64,000 nucleotides of DNA, taken from NCBI GenBank assembly GCA_900316805.1, contig ONEJ01000085.1, forward strand, positions 18,644 through 82,643. The letters run 5' to 3'. Shown in pieces: positions 1 to 8,262 of this stretch. Each line of letters opens with the position of its first letter. The stretch's first letter is position 1. The stretch is from an uncultured Lachnospiraceae bacterium. Its GTDB lineage: Bacteria; Bacillota; Clostridia; Lachnospirales; Lachnospiraceae. The position numbers and the translations under genes were made by a program. The notes below the pieces were generated by a model that was not told the origin of the DNA, made no database searches, and saw only the letters and a list, made by a program, of their open reading frames with translations.

Positions 1-1
1 C

Positions 2-406
2 ATCACAGGACTCTATACCGTCCTTGTGGATGGGGACGATTTCAATGAGCCCATTACCGACACTGCCCGTGGTATTCTGGACGGACATATTATGTTGGAC
101 CGGAAACTGGGACATAAGAACCATTATCCGGCCATTGACATTCTGCAGAGTATTTCCCGTGTGATGAGTTCTATCACCACGAAGGAACACAAGGCTCTGG
201 CGGGAAAACTTAAGAATGTGCTGGCTACCTACAATGAAGCGGAGGATCTGATCAACATCGGCGCATATAAGAACGGTTCCAATCCGGAGATTGACTATGC
301 GATCCGCAAAATCAGGGATGTCAACACTTTTTTGTGTCAGGGAACGGACGAAAAGTTTACTTTTGATGAAGAATTAAGACTCCTTGCAGGGGTATTTGAG
401 GATTAA
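2..406 (+). CDS. fliI: Flagellum-specific ATPase FliI, C-terminal part (partial)
   Basis: This is the last 134 codons of the flagellar type III export ATPase; the reading frame is open through the left edge of the window. FliI energises export of rod, hook and filament subunits at the base of the flagellum, together with FliH and FliJ. The first visible residues read ITGLYTVLVDGDDFNEPI, the conserved stretch after the ATPase core that contacts the neighbouring subunit. The rest is the helical C-terminal domain (EHKALAGKLKNVLATY). fliJ follows 11 bp later, the usual order. The identification is firm, but the nucleotide-binding part lies outside the window. Confidence 0.93.
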   Translation: MTGLYTVLVDGDDFNEPITDTARGILDGHIMLDRKLGHKNHYPAIDILQSISRVMSSITTKEHKALAGKLKNVLATYNEAEDLINIGAYKNGSNPEIDYAIRKIRDVNTFLCQGTDEKFTFDEELRLLAGVFED

Positions 407-417
407 GAATAAGAATT

Positions 418-858
418 ATGGCGAAGTTTGTCTATCGTATGCAGAATGTGCTTAATATCAAAATGAAGCTGGAGACCCAGGCGAAGCTGGCCTACAGCAC
501 CGCGAACCAGAAATATCTGGAGGAACAGAGAACACTTCAGGAGATGGTGGTTCGCAGGATGGGGTATGAGAAGAAGCTTAAGGAGACCATGCAGGGAATC
601 ATGGATGTCCGCCAGGTGGTCCGGGCCCGGACCGATGTGGACAATATGAAGACGCTGGTGCGCCGCCAGATGCTGAATGTCCATAAGGCGGAGAAGGAAC
701 TGGAGGATGCCAGAGAAAAGCTTAATACAGTCATGCAGGAGCGGAAGGTACAGGAAAAACTCAGGGAAAAGGCTTTTGATGAATTTAAGCAGGAGCTGGC
801 GGTTGCGGAGACAAAGGAGATTGACGAGCTGGTAAGCTTTACCTATAACAGGGAATAG
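418..858 (+). CDS. fliJ: Flagellar export chaperone FliJ
   Basis: The protein has 146 residues and is almost entirely a charged antiparallel coiled coil, as in FliJ, which sits in the FliI ring and links it to the FlhA export gate. The N-terminus (MAKFVYRMQNVLNIKMKLE) matches the FliJ pattern of a short beta start followed by helix. It lies between fliI and a MotE-like gene. The ribosome-binding site is weak, so translation is probably coupled to fliI. Low sequence conservation is normal for this family; the position in the operon carries much of the assignment. Confidence 0.85.
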   Translation: MAKFVYRMQNVLNIKMKLETQAKLAYSTANQKYLEEQRTLQEMVVRRMGYEKKLKETMQGIMDVRQVVRARTDVDNMKTLVRRQMLNVHKAEKELEDAREKLNTVMQERKVQEKLREKAFDEFKQELAVAETKEIDELVSFTYNRE

Positions 859-880
859 ATTAGTTGGATGGGAAGATAAA

Positions 881-1732
881 ATGGCAGATGAAAAAGATCT
901 TTTAGAGGCAGATGAGAAGGACATAACCGGCGGCAGAGCCGGTAAGAAGGAAAAAAAGCGGCGGAAAAAGGAAAAGACCAAGAAGGATAAGAACAGGACA
1001 GAGGATGACGAGGAGGAAAAGACCGGTGGAAAGCTGGTCCTTTTTCTGGTTACACTGCTGATTATCGCTATCTGGCTGGGGATTATCTCTATTTTGATCA
1101 AAAGTGATGTGGGAGGCTTTGGTTCCTCCGTGCTTTACCCGTTGCTTAAGGATGTTCCCTATGTGAACAAGATCCTTCCGGTTCCGGAGGGGGAAGTGCT
1201 TCTGCCGGAGGACACCCAGTATGCATTCCGCTCCCTGGATGAGGCTGTGGACCGCATCAAGGAGCTGGAGGCACAGCTGGAGGAAGCTGATACCGCAAAC
1301 CAGAAGAATAAAAAGAAAATAAAGAAGCTGCGGGAGCAGGTGGAGGAGCTTTCTACTTACAAGGAAGAGGAAGCCGCCTTTGAAAAAGAAAAACAAAAGT
1401 TTTATGAAGAGGTTGTCTTTTCGGATGAAGCGCCCGATATAAATGAATATAAGGCTTACTATGAGAGCATTGATCCGAAAAATGCAGAAGTCTTATATAA
1501 ACAGGTTGTAGAACAGACCACCTACGATGACAAGGTTGCGGATTACGTCAAAACTTATTCCCAGATGAAACCCAAGGAGGCGGCTGCCGTGTTTGATACC
1601 ATGACAGACGATCTGGGGCTGGTAGCGGATATCCTCATGAATATGGGAGCGGCCCAGCGGGCAGCAATTCTGGGAAAGATGAATGCTGAGACTGCGGCGA
1701 AGCTGACGAAGATCATGGAACCGTCAAAGTAG
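881..1732 (+). CDS. MotE/YlxF-like flagellar membrane protein with MgtE-N-like C-terminus
   Basis: A 283-residue protein with a very basic N-terminal cytoplasmic tail (Lys/Arg-rich, residues 20-40), one transmembrane helix (about residues 51-73), a long coiled coil (about 125-165) and a C-terminal helical repeat (MKPKEAAAVFDTMTDD and AAILGKMNAETAAKLTKIM). That C-terminus resembles the N domain of MgtE transporters and the FliG middle domain. This layout and the place between fliJ and fliK match the YlxF/MotE proteins of other Firmicutes. The MotE family is thought to act as a chaperone for stator or motor assembly; that role is inferred here. The first transmembrane helix suggests an anchored, periplasm-facing coiled coil. 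Confidence 0.75.
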   Translation: MADEKDLLEADEKDITGGRAGKKEKKRRKKEKTKKDKNRTEDDEEEKTGGKLVLFLVTLLIIAIWLGIISILIKSDVGGFGSSVLYPLLKDVPYVNKILPVPEGEVLLPEDTQYAFRSLDEAVDRIKELEAQLEEADTANQKNKKKIKKLREQVEELSTYKEEEAAFEKEKQKFYEEVVFSDEAPDINEYKAYYESIDPKNAEVLYKQVVEQTTYDDKVADYVKTYSQMKPKEAAAVFDTMTDDLGLVADILMNMGAAQRAAILGKMNAETAAKLTKIMEPSK

Positions 1733-1757
1733 GAAAGACAAGAAAGGAGGATATGGT

Positions 1758-3209
1758 TTGACCAGTGCAAATGTATTACAGACCCAGACGGATCCGGGGC
1801 AGATCTTAAATGCAAAAACCGCGAAAACTTCAGGAATTGCGGGAGTGAACACACAGACTCCCTTCTCTTCGTTTTTGCAGGGAACGGCATCGCAGTCGGC
1901 GGCAGGTACCGGGAATTTCGGGAATGAGCTTCCGGCAACAGGTTCTGTGAAAAATAACTCCTGTTCCAAACGGGACATCCTTCAGGCGGAGACGAAAACA
2001 GTGGCAGATAAAGTGTCAGAATCATCGGATGCTGTAGCGGAAACGAAGGAAGTTCTTGTGGATACAGTGGCAGAAAAGCTGGATGTGGATGAGAGCGAGC
2101 TTTTGGATGCTATGGAAGCCCTTGGCATGACGGCCTTTGATCTGTTGGATCCCCAGAAGCTTGCACAGCTTTATATGCAGGTTTCCGGTGAAACATCACA
2201 GGCAGAACTTCTTGTAGATTCCAGGTTTGTTGATCTGATGCAGGCTGTTTCGGGGATTGGAGAAGATCTGATGGATGCCCTTGGTGTGGCATCTGACGAG
2301 ATGGATGAGTTGATTGCTCAGATGGATTTTCTGGAAGAACCCGTGGCGGTGGAAATGTCCCTGGGACAGGAAGCAGTCGGCATAAATGAGAATCAAATAC
2401 CAAAGACGGAGGCGGCAGAAGGACAGATTGCCGGGCAGCAGGAAGAACTGAATGATGAGATCCGGCAGGGGAAGGACACTGCCGGGCAGAATGCGCAGGC
2501 ACTCCCCCAGGAGGAAACAGAGGCTTTATCCGGCGCGAATGTATCCAACGAAGAAAGTGAGTCCCGGGAAGGATCGAGGGGGCAGACGGGAGAACACACA
2601 CAGACTCCGGTTCAAAGAAGCGGGGCACGCATGACCCAGACAGAATTGACGGGGAATTCACAAGGAGCAGCTGTTTTCACAGATACCATGGAAGCACAGC
2701 TTTCGACTTCGGCACCGGCCGGGGAGCAATCCTTTTCTTCCCTGAATCCGCTGGATTTAATTGAGCAGATCGCACAGAATGTCAGGGTGAATCTGTCCCA
2801 GGAGAGTTCCTCCATGGAGATGCAGCTGAATCCGGAGAATCTTGGCAGAATTTATCTGCAGGTTTCGGCGAGGGAAGGAACGGTTCACGCGACAATCGCG
2901 GCCCAGAATGAAGCGGTCAAAGTGGCTCTGGAGGCTCAGGTGGCTGAGCTCAGGGAAAGTCTGAACCAGTCGGGAGTGAAGGTTGACGCCGTGGAGGTTA
3001 CGGTGGCATCCCATGAGTTTGAGAAGAATCTTGAGCAGAACAATAAGCGTCAGCAGGAAGAGGGGCAGCGTCAGCAGGAGCAGATTTCCCGCCGGCGTAA
3101 TCTGGATCTGACAATGATAGGGGATCTGGAGGGAGAACTTACCGAGGAGGAAGCCCTTGCGGCACAGATTATGCAGGATAACGGAAATTCCGTTGATCTG
3201 ACGGCGTAG
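1758..3209 (+). CDS. fliK: Flagellar hook-length control protein FliK
   Basis: The product (483 residues) is exported as a molecular ruler and switches the export gate from hook to filament substrates through FlhB. The N-terminal two thirds are low-complexity and rich in Gln, Glu, Ala and Ser, as expected for the ruler. The conserved C-terminal domain (about residues 340-430) has the LNPENLGRIYLQV and AQVAELRESLNQSGV signature of Flg_hook domains. Translation starts at a TTG codon at 1758, with a strong AAAGGAGG site 7 bp upstream; the nearby ATG at 1753 is out of frame. flgD follows by 12 bp. Confidence 0.9.
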   Translation: MTSANVLQTQTDPGQILNAKTAKTSGIAGVNTQTPFSSFLQGTASQSAAGTGNFGNELPATGSVKNNSCSKRDILQAETKTVADKVSESSDAVAETKEVLVDTVAEKLDVDESELLDAMEALGMTAFDLLDPQKLAQLYMQVSGETSQAELLVDSRFVDLMQAVSGIGEDLMDALGVASDEMDELIAQMDFLEEPVAVEMSLGQEAVGINENQIPKTEAAEGQIAGQQEELNDEIRQGKDTAGQNAQALPQEETEALSGANVSNEESESREGSRGQTGEHTQTPVQRSGARMTQTELTGNSQGAAVFTDTMEAQLSTSAPAGEQSFSSLNPLDLIEQIAQNVRVNLSQESSSMEMQLNPENLGRIYLQVSAREGTVHATIAAQNEAVKVALEAQVAELRESLNQSGVKVDAVEVTVASHEFEKNLEQNNKRQQEEGQRQQEQISRRRNLDLTMIGDLEGELTEEEALAAQIMQDNGNSVDLTA

Positions 3210-3221
3210 AAAGGAGTAAAA

Positions 3222-3962
3222 ATGGCATCAACAGGAAATGTTAACGGCACATCAGATGTAAACAGTATTCTGGATAAGTATGGAAAACAGCAGACTTCCG
3301 GGAGTACCCAGGCGCAGGGATCTACCCTTGGCTACGATCAGTTTCTGACACTTCTGTGTGCAGAGATGCAGTATCAGGATCCGCTGGAGCCTGCCAGCAA
3401 TACGGACTATGTAGCACAGCTTGCTACCTTTTCCCAGTTAGAGGCGACATTGTCCATGCAGCAGACACAGCAGAATACCATGGCTAATAATCTGGTGGGC
3501 CAATATGTAATTATTAAACCCACGGATCCGGATACCGGAAGAACCAGCTGTGTGGATGGCGTGGTGGATTATGTGAAATACCAGGAGGATGGAAAGGTCA
3601 TGGTCAGCGTGAAAGACGGACTTTATTCCATTGAGGATCTGGATACGGTGGCAGATAAGAAATATTATGAAGCCATCGGTATGTCCAATATCTTTGACAG
3701 TATGCTTGACCAGCTGCCGGATGTGGAGAATGTCAATTCCTCCTATGAGGAGGCCATAAAGCAGCTTCGCGAGCTGTATGACGGGCTGACCTCTTATGAG
3801 CAGGGATTTATCAGCAGAGATTCTTTGACAAAGCTGGAAAATTACGAGAGAAAGATCGCAGAGCTTACAGCGGCAGAAGAGAAAAATGAGACAGAGAATT
3901 CTACAAAAGTGACAGAAGATGAGAAAACACAGGCAGTGCCTGACACGGAGGAGACTGTATGA
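3222..3962 (+). CDS. flgD: Flagellar hook capping protein FlgD
   Basis: FlgD forms the cap under which hook subunits polymerise. The N-terminal signature FLTLLCAEMQYQDPLEP (about residues 41-57) is diagnostic. It is followed by the block SQLEATLSMQQTQQN and a beta-rich middle (VGQYVIIKPTDPDTG). Instead of a classical Ig-like end, residues 165-246 are helical and very acidic, which is common in clostridial FlgD. The start ATG has AAAGGAG upstream. Its last codons overlap the next gene by 4 bp (ATGA), indicating coupled translation. Confidence 0.9.
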   Translation: MASTGNVNGTSDVNSILDKYGKQQTSGSTQAQGSTLGYDQFLTLLCAEMQYQDPLEPASNTDYVAQLATFSQLEATLSMQQTQQNTMANNLVGQYVIIKPTDPDTGRTSCVDGVVDYVKYQEDGKVMVSVKDGLYSIEDLDTVADKKYYEAIGMSNIFDSMLDQLPDVENVNSSYEEAIKQLRELYDGLTSYEQGFISRDSLTKLENYERKIAELTAAEEKNETENSTKVTEDEKTQAVPDTEETV

Positions 3963-4363
3963 ATGGGATAGCGAAGCAGTTTTCGTCTATTGAACAGGTA
4001 ACGGATCAATATTTTCCACAGAAAAGTGTAAATAATTCCGGGAAAGCATCCGATATATGTTTTAAAGATGTTCTATTGCAGCAGCAGAACAAGGCAGATG
4101 GGATCGACAGCAACCTGAAGTTTTCCAAGCATGCAGCGGCCAGACTTTCCAGCAGAAATATCAATCTTTCCAGTGAGCAGAGCAGGAGACTCGAAAATGG
4201 TGTACAGCAGGCGAAGGAAAAGGGAATCAATGAATCCCTGGTTCTGGTGGATTCTCTTGCATTTATCGTCAATGTTCCCAATCAGACGGTGGTTACCGCA
4301 ATGGATCAGACGGAGACAAAATCAAATGTATTTACCAACATAGACGGCGCAGTGATCATGTAG
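3959..4363 (+). CDS. Small conserved flagellar operon protein (TIGR02530 type)
   Basis: A 134-residue protein with the conserved core LKFSKHAAARLSSRNINLS, the KGINESLVLVDSLAFIVNV block and an end that reads NVFTNIDGAVIM. These match the TIGR02530 flagellar operon family (sometimes called FlgO/FlgN-like or YlzI region proteins) found between flgD and flgE in Firmicutes. There is no signal peptide or membrane helix. Its biochemical role is not established. Genetic position suggests a part in hook assembly, but this is inference. It overlaps flgD by 4 bp. Confidence 0.8.
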   Translation: MNGIAKQFSSIEQVTDQYFPQKSVNNSGKASDICFKDVLLQQQNKADGIDSNLKFSKHAAARLSSRNINLSSEQSRRLENGVQQAKEKGINESLVLVDSLAFIVNVPNQTVVTAMDQTETKSNVFTNIDGAVIM

Positions 4364-4457
4364 CTGGACCTTTCAAGGAAGCTATGGTTTCGGACTGACA
4401 GATGAAACCAAAAGTGCGTACGCCCTCTATGAAATAATTATTGGAGGACAGTGTATT

Positions 4458-5894
4458 ATGATGAGATCAATGTACTCTGCTGTGTCCGGTCTTAAGACAC
4501 ATCAGACGAGAATGGATGTCATTGGTAACAATATTGCCAATGTCAACACGGAAGCTTTTAAGGCGTCAAGTGTACGCTTCAGCGAACTGATGTACCAAAC
4601 CCTTTCTTCGGCATCCGGTGGAAACGGAGCTTACGGTACCGGTGGTGTCAACGCCAAGCAGGTAGGTCTTGGTGTCAACGCCGCATCTACTACCATCAAC
4701 ATTACAGCGGCAGGTTCCTCCGAGACAACGGGCCGGGCCTTTGACCTTAAGCTTTCCGACAGTAAGACAACCAATTTCTTTATCGTAAGTGATGGAACCA
4801 GCAAGTTTTTCACCCGTGCAGGCTCCTTTTATGTAGACGGCAATGGCTACCTTTGCATGAGCTCTACCGGATATACGGTGCAGGGCTGGCAGGTGGACAA
4901 GACCACCGGAGATATCCGCAAGGATATGGTATCTCCGCTGCAGGTAATGTCCCCGGCAAACCAGAATTCCAATCCCGAGGCTACCACAAAGGCCTGTGTC
5001 AGCGGCGTTCTGGACAAGGAGGATACCAATGTTACCAGCAAGGACGGCTATGTAATGTCCCTTGGTCTCTTTGACGATCTGGGATATTCCTACAATGCCA
5101 AATTCGCAGTAAAGCCGGTGGAAAATGCTAACACTGCCAATGGTATGCAGTACCGGATCACCCTGACGGATATTCTGGATTCGGATGGAAAATCTATCCT
5201 TCCCACAGATGAGACCCAGAGGAATCAGACCCTGGCTTCTGTATGGGGGGAGAACGGCCAGAACGGCTATGTCATGACCTATGATTCCAACGAGGGACAG
5301 TTTGTTTCCATTGGAAATGCTGCTGGGGACGGCACGAAGCCTGCCAGCCAGCTTCTTAAGATGTCTGCGCTTTCCACAGGATATACCACAACGGAAAACG
5401 GTTTGAACAGACAGAGTAATTTTCGGGATATCGAGGTGGATTTCTCCCTTTCTCAGAACACCAGCAAGAAAGGAAAGTCTTCCCTTAAGATCGAGAACGG
5501 TGATGTGCGGGGGGACGGAACCGGCAAGAAGCTGGGAGCCATGATCGGTCTTTCTGTAGATCAGGAGGGTAAGATTTACGGAAGCTATGACAATGGTAAT
5601 ACGGAACTTCTGGGACAGATTGCAGTGGCACAGTTTTCCAATGCCTCAGGTCTTGAGAAGGTGGGAAATAACTGCTACCAGACGACGTTGAACTCCGGTG
5701 ATTTTGACGGCATCGGCGTGGAGGTCAATGCTGACGGCAGCACCATTAACTCCGGTGAGCTGGAAATGTCCAACGTAGATCTGTCCGGACAGTTTACGGA
5801 TATGATCGTTACTCAGAGAGGCTTCCAGGCCAATTCAAGAGTTATTACCGTGTCAGACACCCTTCTGGAGGAACTGATCAACCTGAAGAGATAA
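4458..5894 (+). CDS. flgE: Flagellar hook protein FlgE
   Basis: A 478-residue hook subunit. Its N-terminus (MRSMYSAVSGLKTHQTRMD, then VIGNNIANVNTEAFKAS) is the rod/hook family D0 helix motif. The C-terminus (LSGQFTDMIVTQRGFQANSR, then TVSDTLLEELINLKR) closes the same D0 domain. Secreted by the flagellar export gate, it forms the flexible joint between rod and filament. The 94 bp upstream hold no gene, only a 7-bp stem (4385-4391 with 4404-4410) and a TTGGAGGA ribosome site. A strong hairpin terminator follows the gene, so it ends this first transcription segment. flbD, which often follows flgE, is absent. Confidence 0.95.
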   Translation: MMRSMYSAVSGLKTHQTRMDVIGNNIANVNTEAFKASSVRFSELMYQTLSSASGGNGAYGTGGVNAKQVGLGVNAASTTINITAAGSSETTGRAFDLKLSDSKTTNFFIVSDGTSKFFTRAGSFYVDGNGYLCMSSTGYTVQGWQVDKTTGDIRKDMVSPLQVMSPANQNSNPEATTKACVSGVLDKEDTNVTSKDGYVMSLGLFDDLGYSYNAKFAVKPVENANTANGMQYRITLTDILDSDGKSILPTDETQRNQTLASVWGENGQNGYVMTYDSNEGQFVSIGNAAGDGTKPASQLLKMSALSTGYTTTENGLNRQSNFRDIEVDFSLSQNTSKKGKSSLKIENGDVRGDGTGKKLGAMIGLSVDQEGKIYGSYDNGNTELLGQIAVAQFSNASGLEKVGNNCYQTTLNSGDFDGIGVEVNADGSTINSGELEMSNVDLSGQFTDMIVTQRGFQANSRVITVSDTLLEELINLKR

Positions 5895-5931
5895 CACCGG
5901 TAACGACGGAAAATAACAGCAAATAAGGGAT

Positions 5932-5968
5932 GGGAAGTAGCAGTTTTGCTATTTCCCGTCATTTTTTT
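5932..5968 (+). terminator. Intrinsic terminator after flgE
   Basis: An 11-bp stem with one G-T pair (5932-5942 with 5947-5957, GGGAAGTAGCA/TGCTATTTCCC) closes a 4-nt loop and is followed by seven T residues at 5962-5968. It lies 37 bp behind flgE and just before a promoter, so it divides the flagellar cluster into two transcription units or attenuates read-through. Confidence 0.85.
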
Positions 5969-5990
5969 ACTTTTTTCCACAAAAAGAAAG

Positions 5991-6019
5991 TAGACAAGAA
6001 GTTAAAAGTTTAGTAAAAT
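5991..6019 (+). promoter_or_regulatory. Sigma-A-type promoter before motA
   Basis: TAGACA (5991-5996) and TAAAAT (6014-6019) are separated by 17 bp, 55 bp upstream of the motA start and directly behind the flgE terminator. No sigma-28-type TAAA-N15-GCCGATAT box was seen. Confidence 0.55.
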
Positions 6020-6074
6020 CATATAAAGGGCGTTTTATGCTCTGAGAGAAGAAAGTAGAAGGTGTAGATATCAT

Positions 6075-6869
6075 ATGGACATAGCATCTCTTGTCGGCAT
6101 TGTAGCAGGCATGGCTCTTGTAATATACGGAATTATCAATAGTGGTGGCGTTTCCGCCTTTGGAACCTTTATTGATTTTGCCTCCGTAATCATTACCATC
6201 GGGGGATCCATTACCAGTACCCTGGGCAGTTTTAAACTTAAGGATTTCCTGACGGGACTCAAATCCATATCTCTTCCCTTTAAGGAGAACACAAAGGATT
6301 CGTCAGAAATCATCAAAATCATCATTGAGCTGTCAAATGTGGGACGTAAGGAAGGTCTTCTTGCACTGGAGGAGGCTGCCAATGGTATTGAAGATGATTT
6401 CATGAAGAAGGGAATCATGCTGGTGGTTGACGGAACGGATCCGGATCTTGTCCGGGGAATTCTGGAGACGGATCTCATGTGTCTGGAGGATCGGCATAAG
6501 AATGTAATCGCATTCTGGGAGAAATGGGGCGAGATGGGTCCGGCCTGGGGTATGATCGGTACCCTGATCGGTCTTGTAAATATGTTAAATAAACTGGATG
6601 ATCCCTCTGCCATCGGACCGCAGATGGCGGTAGCGCTGATCACGACACTGTACGGTTCCCTGATCGCAAACTGGCTTTGTGCGCCAATCGCGGCCAAGCT
6701 CAAGGTCAATAACAGCTTGGAAGTGGTCAACCGGCAGATTGCTATTGAGGGACTTTTGTCTATTCAGGCAGGAGAGAATCCCCGTGTGATCGAGGAGAAG
6801 TTAAAGTCCTTCCTGTCACCGGCCTCAAGAGAGGCAATGGGAGGCGAACAGGCCGGAGGTGAGGAATAG
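6075..6869 (+). CDS. motA: Flagellar motor stator protein MotA
   Basis: A 264-residue proton-channel stator subunit that generates torque against FliG. Four membrane helices are visible: two near the N-terminus (residues 1-50) and two around 150-200. The conserved loop GPAWGMIGTLIGLVNML and the ALITTLYGSLIANWLCAPIA helix are present. The cytoplasmic loop between helices 2 and 3 holds the charged residues that touch FliG. The gene is the first of the second segment of the operon. Its stop overlaps the GTG start of motB by one base. Confidence 0.95.
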   Translation: MDIASLVGIVAGMALVIYGIINSGGVSAFGTFIDFASVIITIGGSITSTLGSFKLKDFLTGLKSISLPFKENTKDSSEIIKIIIELSNVGRKEGLLALEEAANGIEDDFMKKGIMLVVDGTDPDLVRGILETDLMCLEDRHKNVIAFWEKWGEMGPAWGMIGTLIGLVNMLNKLDDPSAIGPQMAVALITTLYGSLIANWLCAPIAAKLKVNNSLEVVNRQIAIEGLLSIQAGENPRVIEEKLKSFLSPASREAMGGEQAGGEE

Positions 6870-7690
6870 TGGCAAAGAGGAAACCAGAGGATCCGCCAAA
6901 GGGTTCGCCGGCATGGATGTCGACCTTCTCCGATCTGATGAATCTGCTGTTGTGTTTCTTCGTGCTTTTGTTCTCCATGTCTACGGTGGATGCGGATAAG
7001 CTGCAGCAGGTAGTTGCCTCCATGCAGAGCAAGATCAGTATCCTTCCGGCAGGAGGCTCCAGCATTGGAGACGGGGAGATGATTTCCGCCGGCGTGCGCC
7101 AGCTGGAATTCATGGATTCCTATTACAATGAGATGGCTAATTCAGCGGCCCAGGACAGCGATGAGCAGACCGCTGGGAAGAACTCCGTTCAGGAGGAATA
7201 CGAGAAGCAGGAGCTGTCGGAATCTGAGAAAATGGCTGAACAGATTCAAAAGGACATAGAGAAAGCCGGACTTTCCGAGCAGATTGATGTGGATTTCAGC
7301 GCAGAGTATGTACAGCTCAATCTAAACGGAGCGATTCTGTTTGACTCCGGTAAAGCAGATCTGGTGGCAGATGCGAGGCCTATTGTGGACAAGATCGGCA
7401 GGATTCTTCAGAGGTTTGAAAAACACATCATTGAGGTGGAGGGCCATACAGATAATGTCCCCATCGGCTCTAATAAGTACGAGAGCAACGAGGTGTTATC
7501 CGTGTACCGTGCGCTGGCTGTGACGAAACGGCTCAGAAAAAATACAAACCTTGATCCGAAATATATCAAGTTTGCGGGGCGTGGTGATTATGTTCCTGTG
7601 GCGGACAATTCGACGCCGGAGGGACGGGCGCGTAACCGCCGTGTTGAAATCAAAGTTTATAATTCCTATAATTCGGATGTTATAGAATAG
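6869..7690 (+). CDS. motB: Flagellar motor stator protein MotB
   Basis: A 273-residue partner of MotA. The N-terminal PAWMSTFSDLMNLLLCFFVL segment holds the membrane helix with the conserved Asp (in FSDLM) that carries the translocated proton. A linker is followed by an OmpA-like peptidoglycan-binding domain (about residues 150-265), with the motifs VEVEGHTDNVP and PEGRARNRRVEIKV. The gene starts with GTG overlapping the motA stop by one base, so the pair is made at linked levels. Length and domain order are typical. Confidence 0.95.
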   Translation: MAKRKPEDPPKGSPAWMSTFSDLMNLLLCFFVLLFSMSTVDADKLQQVVASMQSKISILPAGGSSIGDGEMISAGVRQLEFMDSYYNEMANSAAQDSDEQTAGKNSVQEEYEKQELSESEKMAEQIQKDIEKAGLSEQIDVDFSAEYVQLNLNGAILFDSGKADLVADARPIVDKIGRILQRFEKHIIEVEGHTDNVPIGSNKYESNEVLSVYRALAVTKRLRKNTNLDPKYIKFAGRGDYVPVADNSTPEGRARNRRVEIKVYNSYNSDVIE

Positions 7691-7701
7691 AGGGCAGGAA
7701 A

Positions 7702-8223
7702 ATGAAGAAAAATCTGATATCAGTGTTAATACTTGCGCTTGTCTTTGCAAATTTTGTGCTGACGGCGATTTTGATGTTTTCGGTGCTTCCGGAGACAAAA
7801 AAGGCCAACACGCTGATCGAGAAGGTGTGCTCCGCCATTGATCTGGACTTGAACAGTGGTGCAGCCAACGGAACCAGCAGTGTGCCCATCGATGAACAGG
7901 AAATCTACAAGGTTAACGGCGGGGAGAAAATCATGACCAGCCTGTCTCAGGGGAAGGATGGCAAGGCTCATTACGCGGTGCTTACGGTATCCCTTGTCCT
8001 GAACAAAAAGAGTGATAATTACAAGACTTATACGCAGGAATTTTTAACCAATCAGGATGAGACCATCAAGAATGACATTATCAAGGTGGTTGGCTCTTAT
8101 AAGTATGATGATTTTGAGACGAAGACGGAGGAAATCCGACAGACGATCCTTAGCGATATGCAGGAGCTTTTCGGCAGGGATTATGTGATCGGGGTAAATA
8201 TCTCTGAGTCTACCTCCGAATAG
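7702..8223 (+). CDS. fliL: Flagellar basal body-associated protein FliL
   Basis: A 173-residue protein with a single N-terminal membrane helix (about residues 5-27) and an extracytoplasmic domain with the FliL pattern YAVLTVSLVLNKKS, then DIIKVVGSYKYDDF. FliL surrounds the stator and helps its engagement. It lies between motB and fliM as in most Firmicutes. The low conservation of this family lowers certainty slightly, but order and topology agree. Confidence 0.88.
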   Translation: MKKNLISVLILALVFANFVLTAILMFSVLPETKKANTLIEKVCSAIDLDLNSGAANGTSSVPIDEQEIYKVNGGEKIMTSLSQGKDGKAHYAVLTVSLVLNKKSDNYKTYTQEFLTNQDETIKNDIIKVVGSYKYDDFETKTEEIRQTILSDMQELFGRDYVIGVNISESTSE

Positions 8224-8262
8224 GGATGGGAATAAGCAGTAGTTACAGGTGGTGAAGGACTG

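Noticed and set aside
403-1101. Long minus-strand frame opposite fliJ and the MotE-like gene
   Set aside because: It is a shadow of Lys/Glu-rich coding sequence on the + strand and has low-complexity Ser/Phe/Leu content.
4364-4457. c-di-GMP riboswitch before flgE
   Set aside because: The 94-bp gap has only a 7-bp stem and no GEMM-type conserved core.
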